From NCBI RefSeq assembly GCF_003602005.1, contig NZ_QZWD01000007.1:1-64000 (forward strand): 64,000 nucleotides of DNA, given 5' to 3'. Numbering within the stretch: position 1 is the stretch's first letter; every line of letters starts with the position of its first letter. The notes beneath the pieces were generated by a model that worked only from the letters and a program-made list of their open reading frames with translations, did not search any database and had not been told where the DNA came from. Below, piece by piece: positions 35,866 to 45,634 of the stretch. The position numbers and the translations under genes are program-made. Source of the stretch: Salinisphaera sp. Q1T1-3. GTDB lineage: Bacteria > Pseudomonadota > Gammaproteobacteria > Nevskiales > Salinisphaeraceae.

Positions 35866-36132
35866 TCCCGGTGCCGGGTCGGCGGCGAGCGCGACCTGAT
35901 TGGTGGCGTCGTTGGTGACGGGGGACCGGCACACGGCCAGCACAAAAAGCCGAGCGTCGTGTCTTGAAAGCGGGCGGCGTTACGGCGGTATCGGACATCG
36001 CCGGTGCGATCGGCGGGCAACATATATCTCTGCGCGGGCTGCTCGTCGACCGGCCCGGATGGATCGCGTGTGCATTGGGACGTACCGTGCTGGCAAGCTG
36101 GGGCCCGAAATACGCCAATGCGGCGTCTCGAC

Positions 36133-36435
36133 ATGCAACCTGAATCCGATACGTCGTCGCCGTCCGATGCCACGGACCCGCGTGATGAACAGATCGACAA
36201 TCTCCAATGGGCGCTGGCGTTGGTACTTGCGCTTTTCGGGGCTTATATCGTGTTCACCCACATGGTATCGCTGACCGATAACGACGTCCTGGTATTCGGG
36301 ACTTCCGGTGCCGCTTTTCTCTTGTTCGTCGCCGTGACGGCCGCGATTCGGCAATCTCTGGTCGGGCTGATCACCATCGGGCTGGTGTCGGCTTTGCTGT
36401 TCGGACTCTATTCGGGGTTCCGGTGGCTGCAATAG
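36133..36435 (+). CDS. Small three-helix membrane protein
   Basis: The ATG at 36133 starts a 100-residue protein with an acidic hydrophilic start ([20 protein letters not shown]) and three hydrophobic segments: [36 protein letters not shown] and [20 protein letters not shown]. It is not recognised and there is no clear ribosome site. It is followed by yaiI after about 120 bases. The preceding gap 35866-36132 holds nothing clear. Confidence 0.6.
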   Translation: MQPESDTSSPSDATDPRDEQIDNLQWALALVLALFGAYIVFTHMVSLTDNDVLVFGTSGAAFLLFVAVTAAIRQSLVGLITIGLVSALLFGLYSGFRWLQ

Positions 36436-36553
36436 CCGGTCGGGCCATATCGTGGGCATGACCGGATCGGTCGATGGGACGCCCCGGGCTGCAGGGCGGT
36501 TGCCCGGGCGGCGATGCGAGGTACACCCGATCCGATTGGGCGGGAGGATAGGC

Positions 36554-37003
36554 ATGCAGATATGGGTCGACGCCGATGCGTGTCCGGTGGTCATTCGACA
36601 GATTCTGTTTCGGGCGGCCCGGCGCACGGGGATGGCGCTGACGCTGGTGGCCAACCACGCGCTGGCCGTACCCCGTGATGCGCATATTCAGGCGCTGCAG
36701 GTCAGCACGGGGTTCGATGTCGCCGACGATGTGATCGTGGCGCGTCTGACGCCGGGTGATCTGGTCATCACGGCCGATATCCCGCTGGCAGAGGCCGTGA
36801 TCGCTCACGGCGGGCATGCGCTCAGCCCGCGGGGCACGATGTATACCGCCGACGATATTGCCGCCAAACGCACGATGCGCGATTTCATGGACACCCTGCG
36901 TTCGTCCGGCATCCATGGCGATGGGCCTGCTGCATTCGGCGAACGTGAACGCCAGACATTCGCCAATGCTCTCGATCGCTGGCTGACCCGAGCGCGCCGT
37001 TGA
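36554..37003 (+). CDS. yaiI: YaiI/YqxD family protein (DUF188)
   Basis: GGGAGGA lies seven bases before the ATG. The 149 residues match the family throughout: the acidic start [25 protein letters not shown], VVVxxGFDVADD-like [13 protein letters not shown], then [14 protein letters not shown], the block [12 protein letters not shown] and a C-terminal [15 protein letters not shown]. The fold resembles PIN-type nucleases with conserved aspartates, but the function is not established. Confidence 0.92.
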   Translation: MQIWVDADACPVVIRQILFRAARRTGMALTLVANHALAVPRDAHIQALQVSTGFDVADDVIVARLTPGDLVITADIPLAEAVIAHGGHALSPRGTMYTADDIAAKRTMRDFMDTLRSSGIHGDGPAAFGERERQTFANALDRWLTRARR

Positions 37004-37249
37004 GCGCAGTGTTCGTCGCATAACGCGATTTTAGGGCCCGATCATCGCCGGCGGCGAAAATAAATCAGCCACGGGCCTGAGGGATCGATCGCGACTGCAT
37101 CACGCGGGTGCGCGCCGCCAAGCGACTGCCGATAAACGCTTTCTTGCGCCAGGGATGACACCGTGCTTGTTGTCGGAGCCCTGTGTGACGCGCAGCGAAT
37201 GGCGTGCCGCGTTTTTTTTGTTCGTGTACAGCGGCTGTGACGCGTATGC

Positions 37250-37280
37250 TTGATCGCGCAGGCAACTGCACACATAAAAT
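37250..37280 (+). promoter_or_regulatory. Promoter candidate for the cold-shock gene
   Basis: TTGATC (37250-37255) and CATAAA or TAAAAT (37273-37280) give 17-19 base spacing. This would leave a very short leader, unlike cspA, so another upstream promoter is also possible. The gap 37004-37249 holds no gene. Confidence 0.35.
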
Positions 37281-37300
37281 CGTAGTACCAAGAGTAAATT

Positions 37301-37504
37301 ATGGCCAAAGGCACAGTGAAGTGGTTTAGTTCGGAGAAAGGCTTCGGCTTTATCGCTCCTGAAGATGGCAGCAAGGATCTGTTCGTCCATCATTCCGAAA
37401 TCCAGATGCAGGGCTTCGCCACGCTGGACGATGGACAGGCAGTGGAATTTGAAGTCGGCGAGGGCAAGAAAGGCCCGTGTGCGACGAGCGTTAAGCCGCT
37501 TTAA
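37301..37504 (+). CDS. Cold-shock domain protein (CspA family)
   Basis: This 67-residue protein is a single cold-shock domain with RNA-binding motifs KGFGFI (RNP1, 13-18) and LFVHH (RNP2, 27-31) and the typical start [14 protein letters not shown]. It binds single-stranded RNA or DNA and can melt messenger structure or act as an antiterminator. It is a single gene with a strong terminator just downstream. Whether it is cold-induced cannot be read from sequence. Confidence 0.96.
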   Translation: MAKGTVKWFSSEKGFGFIAPEDGSKDLFVHHSEIQMQGFATLDDGQAVEFEVGEGKKGPCATSVKPL

Positions 37505-37529
37505 CGCGGCGCGGGCAACGCGATAACCA

Positions 37530-37559
37530 AGCGGGCTGGTTCTCCAGCCCGCTTTTTTT
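37530..37559 (+). terminator. Rho-independent terminator of the cold-shock gene
   Basis: AGCGGGCTGG-TTCT-CCAGCCCGCT forms a perfect 10-bp stem with a four-base loop and is followed directly by seven T residues. It lies 25 bases after the stop codon. Confidence 0.95.
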
Positions 37560-38003
37560 GTGCCCAGAGCCTGTCGATGTTGTCGTTCGAGCGTTGTCGT
37601 CGAGAGTTCGCCGGGCGGCCATCGTCGATTGTTCATGGGCGGCCCAACCTGTTGTCGCAAGCGCCCCGATCAACAACACGACGCCGATCCAGCGTACCGG
37701 GACAGCTGGCGCAGAATGATGGCACGACGCGCGCGACGCCGCCGCTTGCCGCCTATTCGTCAATGGCAGGGAGCGCCGGCGTGGACTCGCACGACACGCC
37801 CCAGCATCAGCCGCGCGGCCCAATGCCCGAGGCGGGCTGAGTCGCTCGGGTGACAGCCGCACCTGCATGAGCCGCCGGCTGTGCCGGCCTGGGCATCGGC
37901 GACCCGGGGACGCCTTGATCGGCATGACACGCTGCGGGGCGTATCCTGATGCTGGAGCGATGACGACACAGGGCGGGCCGGACGCATCCGCTCTCGCGAG
38001 GCG
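37560..38003. other. Intergenic region with a weak repeat match
   Basis: AGAGCCTGT...GATGTTGTCGTTCGAGCG (about 37565-37592) resembles the left arm of the dispersed repeat at 50580 and 51248 but is degenerate. No gene is recognised in these 444 bases. Confidence 0.35.
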
Positions 38004-39434
38004 ATGATGACGAGTGGCCGGGCCAGGACAGACCCAGTACAGGATGTGGTGATCGTTGGTGGCGGGGCCACCGGCCTGGCGGCGGCCCATGCGCTCGCTC
38101 GCGAACAGGCCCGCGTGACGCTGCTCGAAGCCCAGCCGCAGGTCGGCGGCAACCTGCGCACGCTGCGCGACGGCCCGTGGCAGATCGAGCAGGGCCCGAA
38201 CACGGTGATCATGAAGCCGCCGCTGTATGCGCTGCTTGCCGAACTCGATCTACTCGACGAGGCTCGGGTGGCCGACCCGGCAAGTCGCAAGCGGTTCGTC
38301 GCGCTCGCAGGCCGGCCGGTCGCGTTGCCGAGTAATATCGCCAATGCGGTCACCAATCCGCTGCTGGGCTGGCGTGGCTGGTCCGGCATCCTGCGCGAGC
38401 CTTTCGTGCGTCGTTCGACCGCGGCCGATGAAAGCCTGGCGGATTTTGTGCAACGACGGCTCGGGCGGCGCGTGCTGGATCGGCTCGTCGACCCGTTCGT
38501 TTCCGGTGTCTATGCCGGCGACCCGGCACGCCTGTTGGCGCGGGCAGCGATGCCGCGGCTCGTTGCGCTCGAACAAGCGTATGGCTCGCTGATCCGGGGC
38601 GGACTGATGCGGCTGCTGCCCGGTCGGGCCAAGAGCACACCGGCCGTGCCACGGGCATGGCGCGGCCGGCTCTTGAGCTTCGACGGGGGCCTGCAACGGT
38701 TGGCCGAACGTCTGCAGAGCGCGATCACCGCACAGCGCCATGCCGATATCGTCTGCGAATGTCGGATCGAACGGATCGAACGCACATCCGACGGAATCTG
38801 GCAGCTCACGGATGCCACCGGCCGGCGCTGGGCCGCCCGACGCCTGGTGTTGAGCGTGCCGGCCCATGTCGCGGCATCCTTGCTGGCCCCGATCGACACG
38901 ACGCTGGCCGAGGCCCTGTCCGAGATTGTCTATCCGCCGGTCAGTATCGTGGCACTGGGGTTTCGCCAAGCCGACATCGCTCATCCGCTGGATGGCTTCG
39001 GTCTGTTGTTGCCGCGGGCCGAGGGACGTGAAACGCTCGGTACGCTGTTCCCTTCCAGCCTGTTTCCCGGGCGCGCGCCGCCCGGTCATCATCTGCTCAA
39101 TGTGTTTCTCGGCGGGCGTCAGTCACCGGATACGGCGCGCGGCGACGACGCACAGCAGGTCGCACGCGCAACGACGGATCTGCGCGATCTGCTGGGTATT
39201 GCAGGCCCGCCGGTCTGGCAGCGCGTCGTACGCTGGCCCCAGGCGATTCCGCAATACGAGATCGGCCATCTCGAGCGTCTGGCGCGTATCGATGCAGCCC
39301 TGACTGCGCACGAAGGCCTGTCTCTGGCCGGCAATTGGCGAGATGGCATCGCGGTTGGCGATTGCCTGGAAAACGGCAGGCAGCTTGGCGAAGCGCTGGC
39401 CGCTGCGATGAGATCACGCGGGCGCGCGCCCTGA
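38004..39434 (+). CDS. hemY: HemY-type protoporphyrinogen/coproporphyrinogen oxidase
   Basis: This 476-residue flavoprotein has the FAD dinucleotide motif VVIVGGGATGLAAAHAL (14-30), the substrate-side EQGPNT, the family signature VDPFVSGVYAGDP (about 160) and a C-terminal FAD block LAGNWRDGIAVGDCLENG. It oxidises protoporphyrinogen IX (or coproporphyrinogen III in monoderm-type members) with oxygen during haem synthesis and is peripherally membrane-bound. It stands apart from other haem genes. HemY is the oxygen-dependent type and may be called hemG in some annotations. Confidence 0.88.
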   Translation: MMTSGRARTDPVQDVVIVGGGATGLAAAHALAREQARVTLLEAQPQVGGNLRTLRDGPWQIEQGPNTVIMKPPLYALLAELDLLDEARVADPASRKRFVALAGRPVALPSNIANAVTNPLLGWRGWSGILREPFVRRSTAADESLADFVQRRLGRRVLDRLVDPFVSGVYAGDPARLLARAAMPRLVALEQAYGSLIRGGLMRLLPGRAKSTPAVPRAWRGRLLSFDGGLQRLAERLQSAITAQRHADIVCECRIERIERTSDGIWQLTDATGRRWAARRLVLSVPAHVAASLLAPIDTTLAEALSEIVYPPVSIVALGFRQADIAHPLDGFGLLLPRAEGRETLGTLFPSSLFPGRAPPGHHLLNVFLGGRQSPDTARGDDAQQVARATTDLRDLLGIAGPPVWQRVVRWPQAIPQYEIGHLERLARIDAALTAHEGLSLAGNWRDGIAVGDCLENGRQLGEALAAAMRSRGRAP

Positions 39435-39574
39435 ACCGGCGAGGCGCCGGACGGCGGTTTCACGGGAAACACCAATCAGGCCGGGCCGATGGCCCAACGA
39501 AGACGTGCGCGGCGATGCACAGCGGTTTCGTTTACCATCGTCGCCTGTCATCTCCGACCCAATGAGTGATTGCC

Positions 39575-39853
39575 ATGGCCCAAGCCAGTGCCCGTCATAT
39601 TCTTGTCGACAGCGAGGCGAAATGCGTCGAGCTGAAACAGCAGATCGAAAACGGCGCGGACTTCGCCGAACTCGCGCGCCAGAATTCCACCTGCCCCTCG
39701 GGCAAGCAGGGGGGTGAGCTCGGTACGTTCGGCCGCGGTCAGATGGTGCCGGCCTTCGATGAAGTCGTCTTCAGTGCCCCGGTCGGCGAAGTTCAGGGCC
39801 CGGTCGAGACCCAGTTCGGCTATCACCTGCTGGAAGTGACCAGCCGCGGTTGA
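39575..39853 (+). CDS. ppiC: Parvulin-type peptidyl-prolyl isomerase PpiC
   Basis: The ATG at 39575 gives 92 residues, the length of Escherichia coli PpiC. It is a single rotamase domain: [37 protein letters not shown] and a final QFGYHLLEV. There is no signal peptide, so it acts in the cytoplasm, speeding cis-trans isomerisation of prolyl bonds. Confidence 0.93.
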   Translation: MAQASARHILVDSEAKCVELKQQIENGADFAELARQNSTCPSGKQGGELGTFGRGQMVPAFDEVVFSAPVGEVQGPVETQFGYHLLEVTSRG

Positions 39854-39907
39854 ACTGCCAGATGGCGCCGCGCGGCCACCATCTCGCGCGGCGCTCGGTT
39901 GTCGCGG

Positions 39908-40528
39908 CTATATGTCCGGTGCCTGCGACAGCCGGCCGCCCAGTCGGGCATCGAGTGCCTCGAAATCGGCTGTGGCATCCGTCGGCCATCCCACCTGCAG
40001 GGTCACGCCCGCTTCGTGATAATCGACGGCGCGGATCGTCCCTTCGTGTTGGGCAAGCCATTCCCGTGTGGGCTGCTCGTCCGCGAAGCGCACGTCGAGC
40101 GTGAGGTTGCGGCGCGGGATATGCGTACGCTGCGGTAGATCGACCAACAGTTGGCTGACGGTCTGGGCATAGGCTCGGGCCAGGCCGCCGGTGCCGAGTT
40201 TGGTGCCACCGAAATAGCGTGTGACCACGCAGGCGATGTGGCCGAGACCGCTGCCCGCCAAGACCTGATACATGGGCCGACCGGCCGTACCGCCGGGCTC
40301 GCCGTCATCGGAAAAGCCGATGGCCTGATCGTCGCCGGGCGCGCCGGCGATGAAGGCCGAGCAGTGATGGGACGCGTCCGGATATCGCGTCTGTGCATCG
40401 GCAATCAGCCGCGCGGTATCGGCAGCGGTCTCGATCGCGGCACACCAGCCGATGAACTGACTTTTCTGGACCTCGTGTATCGCGATGTGGGGTGTTTCGA
40501 TACACGCGGCGGGGATGGGATAGCGCAT
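39908..40528 (-). CDS. yigZ: YigZ/IMPACT family protein
   Basis: The start MRYPIPAACI at 40528 is preceded by GGAGAGCG. About 206 residues carry the IMPACT/UPF0029 core: SQFIGW, HHCSAFI, the FSDDGEPGGTAGRPM signature and VVTRYFGGTKLGTGGLARAY. A C-terminal DUF1949-like ferredoxin-fold domain follows. The family is linked to translation control in eukaryotes; its bacterial role is not established. It is the last gene of a minus-strand run with the Trp-rich and FucU-type genes. Confidence 0.93.
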   Translation of the reverse strand: MRYPIPAACIETPHIAIHEVQKSQFIGWCAAIETAADTARLIADAQTRYPDASHHCSAFIAGAPGDDQAIGFSDDGEPGGTAGRPMYQVLAGSGLGHIACVVTRYFGGTKLGTGGLARAYAQTVSQLLVDLPQRTHIPRRNLTLDVRFADEQPTREWLAQHEGTIRAVDYHEAGVTLQVGWPTDATADFEALDARLGGRLSQAPDI

Positions 40529-40625
40529 TCGCTCTCCGGGCGCGCCGGCCAGATGCCGGCATGGTGTCGTGGGCAAGCCGATGCCGACGGTCCCCGTGTG
40601 GCCGATCCGGCTCTGGGCATCGGAT

Positions 40626-40841
40626 TCAATGCCAGCCCGGCTGCCATGTGTCGCCGTCCTTGAGATCCTGCCAGGGGCGCGTGTAACGCCGGCGCGTCAG
40701 GACCGCTTCGAGTACGACATCGATCACGCGTTGTCGCGCATCGCGCACGATATCGACCACAACGAAATGTCGTTCGCGATGTGTGGGTTTAACGGCCGTC
40801 CACTTGCTGTTCTGCAGCTTGTTCGGATGGACATCGGTCAT
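40626..40841 (-). CDS. Small Trp-rich protein (TIGR02450 type)
   Basis: This 71-residue protein matches the family throughout: PNKLQNSKWTAVKPTHRERHF at the start (HPNKLxxSKWTAV core), an internal RRRYTRPWQDLKD and the final WQPGW. It is cytoplasmic with an unknown function. It lies between the FucU-type gene (60 bases upstream) and yigZ on the same strand. Confidence 0.85.
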   Translation of the reverse strand: MTDVHPNKLQNSKWTAVKPTHRERHFVVVDIVRDARQRVIDVVLEAVLTRRRYTRPWQDLKDGDTWQPGWH

Positions 40842-40901
40842 TCGGTGGCCGGCCCCGACGTGGATACGAACCGCGACGCGCGATTGCGGCCCATCGGTTG
40901 G

Positions 40902-41324
40902 TTAGCCACGGACCACGCCTTTGGTGAGCAGGATATTGCCATAGAGCCGACGCTCGCTGGTGGCCACGACGGCATAGGCCTGGCGCGTGCGCTCGTAGAA
41001 AGCGAAACGCTCGATCATGTCGATGGCGACCTCGCGGCCCTCGGCCTGACGGAGCTGGTCGCCGAAGGTTTCGTACATGGCCGGCCGGGCCTGGGGCGCC
41101 TGCATTGCTGCCGTCGGGGGATCGATGAAATCGTCGATCGGCATCAGCTCGAGAATGGCGCCCAGGGCCTCGGGCGCGGTGGCCGACGGTAGTCGGACCA
41201 GGCGTCCGGCCAGGGCGGCTGCGGGGAAATTGGCATCGACGACCACGATTTCGTCGCCGTGGCCCATGTCGGCGAGTATGCCGAGCAGATCGCCGGTCAG
41301 CAGCGGATTGATGTTCTTGAGCAT
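40902..41324 (-). CDS. RbsD/FucU-type sugar mutarotase
   Basis: This 140-residue protein has the RbsD/FucU features: MLKNINPLLTGDLLGILADM, the catalytic-site GHGDEIVVVDANFPA, and the C-terminal ERFAFYERTRQAYAVVATSE and YGNILLTKGVV. The length and the FYERTRxA motif favour FucU (L-fucose mutarotase) over RbsD. No sugar operon is adjacent, so the sugar is uncertain. Confidence 0.9.
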   Translation of the reverse strand: MLKNINPLLTGDLLGILADMGHGDEIVVVDANFPAAALAGRLVRLPSATAPEALGAILELMPIDDFIDPPTAAMQAPQARPAMYETFGDQLRQAEGREVAIDMIERFAFYERTRQAYAVVATSERRLYGNILLTKGVVRG

Positions 41325-41387
41325 GATGGTCCTGTGGTTGATTCCAGGGCAGAGACGCGCGGCCCCGCAACGCAGCGCGGCGGAGCG

Positions 41388-43625
41388 TCACTCGTCCATC
41401 ATGTTACAGGCCGACCGGTTGCTCGCCAGCAGAGGGCGCAGCACATCGAGTGGTACGGGCCGGCCGAAAAGATACCCCTGGGCGAGCGGGCATTCATAGT
41501 CGACCAGCGCGCGGCGCTCGAGGTCGGTCTCCACGCCTTCGGCCAGTGGCTCGACGCCGAGATTACGCGCCAGGCTCGTGAGCATGCGCACCAGTTCGCT
41601 CGAGCGCGGCGATTCGTTGATGGCGTTGACGAAGCTTCGATCGATCTTCAGGCGATGGATCGGCAGACGGCTGAGATAGCTCAGGCTGGAATAACCGGTA
41701 CCGAAATCATCGATCGCGAGCTTGATGCCGTAGGCGTGCAGGGCATGTAGCGTATGCACGGCCGAGACGTAATGACTCATGCAGACGCTCTCGGTGACCT
41801 CGATCTCCAGCGCGTCCGGCGGCAGGGCGTGTTGCGTGAGCACGGCCGCGACGATATCCGTGAACCCGGGATCGCGCAGCTGCTCCACGGAGACGTTGAT
41901 CGCCATCGTCAGCGTCGGATGTGTCGTGGCCCGCAGGTGGGCCAGATCGTGACAGGCCTGTTCGAGGACCCAGCGCCCGATCTCTCGGATCAGGCCGGTC
42001 TCCTCGGCCACGGGGATGAACACGGCCGGGTTGGCGAAGGCCAGATCGGCGTCGGGCCAGCGCAACAGCGCTTCGACGCCGAAGATACGCTGTGTCTGCA
42101 GATTGATCTGGGGCTGATAGTGCAGGGCAAACGCGCGGGCCGCCAGTGTCTCCCGCAGTTGGCTCTCGATCAGCCCGCGCTGGCGGAACTGGCGTTCGAG
42201 CGAGCCCGAGAACCATTCAGTGGCCCGACCGCCGAGGCGCTTGGCCATATGCATGGTCAGATCGGCGCGCCGCAGGAGGGTTTCGGCGTCGTGGCCGTGG
42301 TCGGGAAAACAGGCGATGCCGATACTCACCGACGAAGCCAGGGCCTGGTCGCGGTGTTCGATGGGGACAGCGAAGACTTCGTGCAGACGATCGGCCAGGC
42401 TCAGCAGCTGATCGCTGCTGCCGTTGTCGCGCGAGATCAGCACGAACTCGTCGCCGCCGACCCGGGCCAGCATATCGCCCCGACGAATCCGGTCGGCCAG
42501 TCGGGCGGCCACGCCCTTGAGATAGATATCGCCGGCTTCGAGGCCGCCCAGGTCATTGATCTTCTTGAAGTCGTCGATGTCGAGAAACAACACGGCCACC
42601 TGTCCGCCGCCGCCGGGCAGGCTGGCCTGTTCGATTTCAACGGCGAGCCGGCGTGCCGCGGTCTCGCGATTCGGCAGGCCCGTCAGCATGTCATGGCCCG
42701 CGCGGTAGGCAAGCGTTGCCTCGAAGCGTTTCTGCTCGGTGATGTCCTGGACCACGCCGATCCAGTGCGCGGTCTCGCCGGCCTCGTCCGGCACGGCCGT
42801 GACCTGGATCTCCAACCAGGCGTTCTCGCCTTCGGCGCCCTGCGTCGAGACCACGGCCCGGCTGCGTGAACGGGTCTGCAGAGCCGTGTTGAGCTCGCTG
42901 ACCTCGCGCGCGTTGACGCAGGCGAACAGGTCGGCCATCGAGCAGCCCATCAAGGCCTGCCGGCTACGGCGCATCAGATGCGCCATGGCCGAGTTGAGAT
43001 AGACCACGGCCCCCTGGGGCTGCGCCGCGGAGACGATGAACATCCCGTTATGGCTGGCCTCCATGGCGCGTGTTTGCAGGTCCAGCGTGCGCTGGACGCT
43101 GCGCTGCTGGGTCACGTCGCGGGCAACGATCAGCCAGGCTGGCGTACCGTGCCAGGCGATCGGATGAATCGACAGTTCGACCTCCAGGCTGCGCCCGGTA
43201 CGCGTGACATGCCGCCATACGCCGGTATGAATCAGGGCACCGGACAGCGCCGCCCGACGCGCATCCGCGCCGGCCAGTTCGGAGACCGGCTCGATGTCGC
43301 GAAGCGTCATCTCCAGCAGTTCGTCACGACTGAATTCGTAATGATCCGTCGTGGCCCTGTTCATCTCCAGAAAACGCGTCGTCTGTCGATCGACGACATA
43401 CAGCGGCAGCGGATTGTTGGTGAACAGCTCGCGATACAGGGCTGCGCTCTCGTCCAGTTCGGTGCGTGCCGTAGCCAGACGGGCGTCACGGGTGCGCAGT
43501 CGTCGGCGGGCAAGATGTGCCAGTCGCTGTTGTTCCAGCCGCGCGCGGCGTCGTGCGAGTCGCAGCTGGCGTTCGCGAGCGCGCCGGTCGTCACGCATCG
43601 CAGGTCTCACGCGCTTTGCCAGCAA
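41388..43625 (-). CDS. PAS-PAS-GGDEF-EAL cyclic-di-GMP protein, soluble
   Basis: This 745-residue protein starts with a highly basic helical stretch (about 10-60, many Arg and Leu, likely coiled coil). It continues with two PAS domains (about 65-175 and 180-305), a GGDEF domain with intact ARVGGDEFVL and an RxxD-type inhibitory site (RRGD five residues before it), and an EAL domain with EALLRW, NVSVEQL, EVTES, IDDFGTGYSSLSYL and KIDRSFV. Both activities appear possible, with product inhibition of the cyclase. There is no membrane segment, so it senses a cytoplasmic signal. The FucU-type gene follows after about 60 bases. Confidence 0.93.
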   Translation of the reverse strand: MLAKRVRPAMRDDRRARERQLRLARRRARLEQQRLAHLARRRLRTRDARLATARTELDESAALYRELFTNNPLPLYVVDRQTTRFLEMNRATTDHYEFSRDELLEMTLRDIEPVSELAGADARRAALSGALIHTGVWRHVTRTGRSLEVELSIHPIAWHGTPAWLIVARDVTQQRSVQRTLDLQTRAMEASHNGMFIVSAAQPQGAVVYLNSAMAHLMRRSRQALMGCSMADLFACVNAREVSELNTALQTRSRSRAVVSTQGAEGENAWLEIQVTAVPDEAGETAHWIGVVQDITEQKRFEATLAYRAGHDMLTGLPNRETAARRLAVEIEQASLPGGGGQVAVLFLDIDDFKKINDLGGLEAGDIYLKGVAARLADRIRRGDMLARVGGDEFVLISRDNGSSDQLLSLADRLHEVFAVPIEHRDQALASSVSIGIACFPDHGHDAETLLRRADLTMHMAKRLGGRATEWFSGSLERQFRQRGLIESQLRETLAARAFALHYQPQINLQTQRIFGVEALLRWPDADLAFANPAVFIPVAEETGLIREIGRWVLEQACHDLAHLRATTHPTLTMAINVSVEQLRDPGFTDIVAAVLTQHALPPDALEIEVTESVCMSHYVSAVHTLHALHAYGIKLAIDDFGTGYSSLSYLSRLPIHRLKIDRSFVNAINESPRSSELVRMLTSLARNLGVEPLAEGVETDLERRALVDYECPLAQGYLFGRPVPLDVLRPLLASNRSACNMMDE

Positions 43626-44049
43626 GCCGACCGGCCGGCCACGGCATGATCATCGGCGCGCGATCGCGATTCGCCATCGGTCGGTCGATGATCGTCGGCG
43701 TGCCTGTCTCCGCAAGGACTGCTGTCAACGCTCTGCTCCGGAACCCTGGCCGGTTCGCCGATCAACCTCGACCTCGATTATCGTTCGATGACGAGATTTC
43801 TCAATGGGTGACATGTCGTAGACGTTGCGTCGGCCGGGCCGGCACAACATCGACCATGGGCATCGGACGGGCGGTACGATGCTGTTTTGCGTTGGGAATT
43901 CCGTTGGACCAGGGGCGATGGCAAGGGGCCATCGACCCGTCACGGCGAGGACGACGGCGACAAGACACAATGAGTGGTCCGGCCGGATACGGGGCCGCAT
44001 ACGACAAAACGCGCGGATTGGCACCGGATTGGGCAAGTCGAGGTGAACG
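43626..44049. other. Intergenic region, no gene recognised
   Basis: These 424 bases lie between the divergent PAS-GGDEF-EAL and DUF3298 genes. Only GC-driven open frames are seen. A promoter pair is expected but not clear. Confidence 0.4.
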
Positions 44050-44829
44050 ATGAGGCAACGATACTGGCGGCGCATGGCATGGCTCGCGCTGCTCGTCGTG
44101 ACCGTCGGCGGGGCCGTGGCGGGTTATCGGCTGGGCCAGCCGGCTCTGGACGGGCTCGATGTCGTCACGCAGACAAAACGCTTCGCGCCGGACGGTTGTC
44201 GTCAGTCCTGTCCGACCGTGCGCGTGGAGACGCTGCACTTTGCCGCGGCGCCGCATCTGCAGGCACAGCTCAGACAGCGCCTGCTGGCCACGGCCGGCCG
44301 GTCATCGTCCGACGGGGCGGGGCCGCCGCCCGACTACGCACGCTACGCCAATCGCCTGTTCGCCGCGGATGCGGCGGCACGCCGGGCCGATCCGACGGCG
44401 CCGCCGTATCATGCCGTGTTGCGTGCTCGTCTGGTCGATACCCATGACGGGCTCGCGGTGGTCGAGCTGGACACCGATGTGTATCTGGGCGGTGCACACG
44501 ACATCGCCGGCCGCGCCTTTCTCGTCATCGATACGCGCACTCGGGCCGTGCTGACGCTCGCCGACCTGTTGCGCCCCGGTCGGCGCGCGGCCTTCGAGCA
44601 GCGCCTGCACACGCGTTATCGACAATGGCGGGATGAAAAGGGCATGGCGCCGGATACGGGGCAATTCACGCCCGACGGAACGGTCGCGCTGCTGGCCGGC
44701 GATGTCGCCGTCGCGTATCCGGCCGGCGAGATTGCGCCGGTGCGCTTTGGCGCACCGGTGCTGCATATCGACTACGATCGGTTGCGGGATATTCTCAAGC
44801 CGCGTTTTCTGCCCGACGCAGACGAGTGA
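44050..44829 (+). CDS. DUF3298-domain membrane-anchored protein
   Basis: This 259-residue protein has an N-terminal membrane anchor (residues 8-28, MAWLALLVVTVGGAVAGY). The C-terminal half matches the DUF3298/RsiV-type fold: VYLGGAHDIAGRAFLVIDT, LTLADLLRPG, FTPDGTVALLAGDVAVAYPAG and a final strand. DUF3298 domains lie outside the cytoplasm, and in RsiV they bind lysozyme, but most members have no known ligand. It is the first of a short plus-strand series with the DUF3820 gene. Confidence 0.78.
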   Translation: MRQRYWRRMAWLALLVVTVGGAVAGYRLGQPALDGLDVVTQTKRFAPDGCRQSCPTVRVETLHFAAAPHLQAQLRQRLLATAGRSSSDGAGPPPDYARYANRLFAADAAARRADPTAPPYHAVLRARLVDTHDGLAVVELDTDVYLGGAHDIAGRAFLVIDTRTRAVLTLADLLRPGRRAAFEQRLHTRYRQWRDEKGMAPDTGQFTPDGTVALLAGDVAVAYPAGEIAPVRFGAPVLHIDYDRLRDILKPRFLPDADE

Positions 44830-44889
44830 TGACCGGTCGGCGTACCTCGAACGGCGCATCGGACACGAACGCAAGACAGGCCAGCGCGC

Positions 44890-45105
44890 ATGGATGACAC
44901 CGATCTGACCCGTCTGGTCACCCAGCGCATGCCGTTCGGCAAGTACGAGGGCCGGTTCATCGCCGACCTGCCGGGGCCTTATCTGAACTGGTTCGCGCGA
45001 CACGGGTTTCCGCGGGGCGAGCTCGGCCGGCTGCTGGCCCTGATGCATGAAATCGATCACAACGGCCTCGCGTATCTGCTCGAGCCACTGCGCGGGCGAT
45101 CCTGA
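44890..45105 (+). CDS. DUF3820 family small protein
   Basis: This 71-residue protein contains RMPFGKYEGRFIADLPGPYL, then WFARHGFPRGELGRLL, which match the DUF3820 (putative quorum-sensing-regulated virulence factor) family. It is cytoplasmic and its function is not established. It follows the DUF3298 gene by 60 bases on the same strand. Confidence 0.85.
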   Translation: MDDTDLTRLVTQRMPFGKYEGRFIADLPGPYLNWFARHGFPRGELGRLLALMHEIDHNGLAYLLEPLRGRS

Positions 45106-45178
45106 AACCGCATGACGGCGCCGCGTATCGGTGTATGATCGCGCCGATGCTCTGCCGCGATGGCGGCCGGTGACTGCC

Positions 45179-45607
45179 ATGCACCCTTGTCTTGCCTGTG
45201 GCGCCTGTTGTGCGCATTACCGTGTCGCCTTCCATTGGCTGGAGACGGATGCGGCCGCACCGACGGGCGTGCCGGTCGCGTTGACCGAGCCGCTCGACCC
45301 GCATCGCGTGGTGATGCGCGGTACGCGCGCGCATCCGACACGCTGCGCGGCGCTGGCGGCGATCATCGGTCAACAGGCGCGTTGTACGATTCATCCGCAA
45401 CGGCCCAGCGTATGTCGGGATGTGCCGGCCTCCTGGGAGAACGGCACGCCGAGCCCGCAATGCGATCGGGCACGACAGGCACACGGACTGGTCGTCCTGA
45501 CCGCTGCCGATTGGCCCGCGCCGCCGGCCGCGATGCCCCGGCCGGCCGCCAACACGTCGATCACTGACGATCATGCATGGCCGGACGATTCGGCGCCGGC
45601 CGCCTGA
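45179..45607 (+). CDS. YkgJ-family cysteine-cluster protein
   Basis: The ATG at 45179 is preferred because the family begins at the cysteine motif. It has about 142 residues with CLACGACCAHYRV (N-terminal CxxCxxCC) and RCTIHPQRPSVCRDVP and a further C in SPQCDRAR. These cysteines probably bind a metal or an Fe-S or zinc centre. The tail after residue 115 is Pro/Ala-rich. It belongs to the same short plus-strand run as the DUF3820 gene. Exact role unknown. Confidence 0.85.
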   Translation: MHPCLACGACCAHYRVAFHWLETDAAAPTGVPVALTEPLDPHRVVMRGTRAHPTRCAALAAIIGQQARCTIHPQRPSVCRDVPASWENGTPSPQCDRARQAHGLVVLTAADWPAPPAAMPRPAANTSITDDHAWPDDSAPAA

Positions 45608-45634
45608 GACGGCCGTGCCGCGTCGTCGAGCGGC

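Noticed and set aside
34714-35943. 409-codon minus-strand open frame opposite the first FUSC gene
   Set aside because: Same reasoning: it mirrors the FUSC coding frame, has no ribosome site and no recognisable protein features.
37491-38090. 199-codon minus-strand open frame between the cold-shock gene and hemY
   Set aside because: It crosses the strong terminator and the start of hemY, is Arg/Pro/Ser-rich and has no ribosome site.
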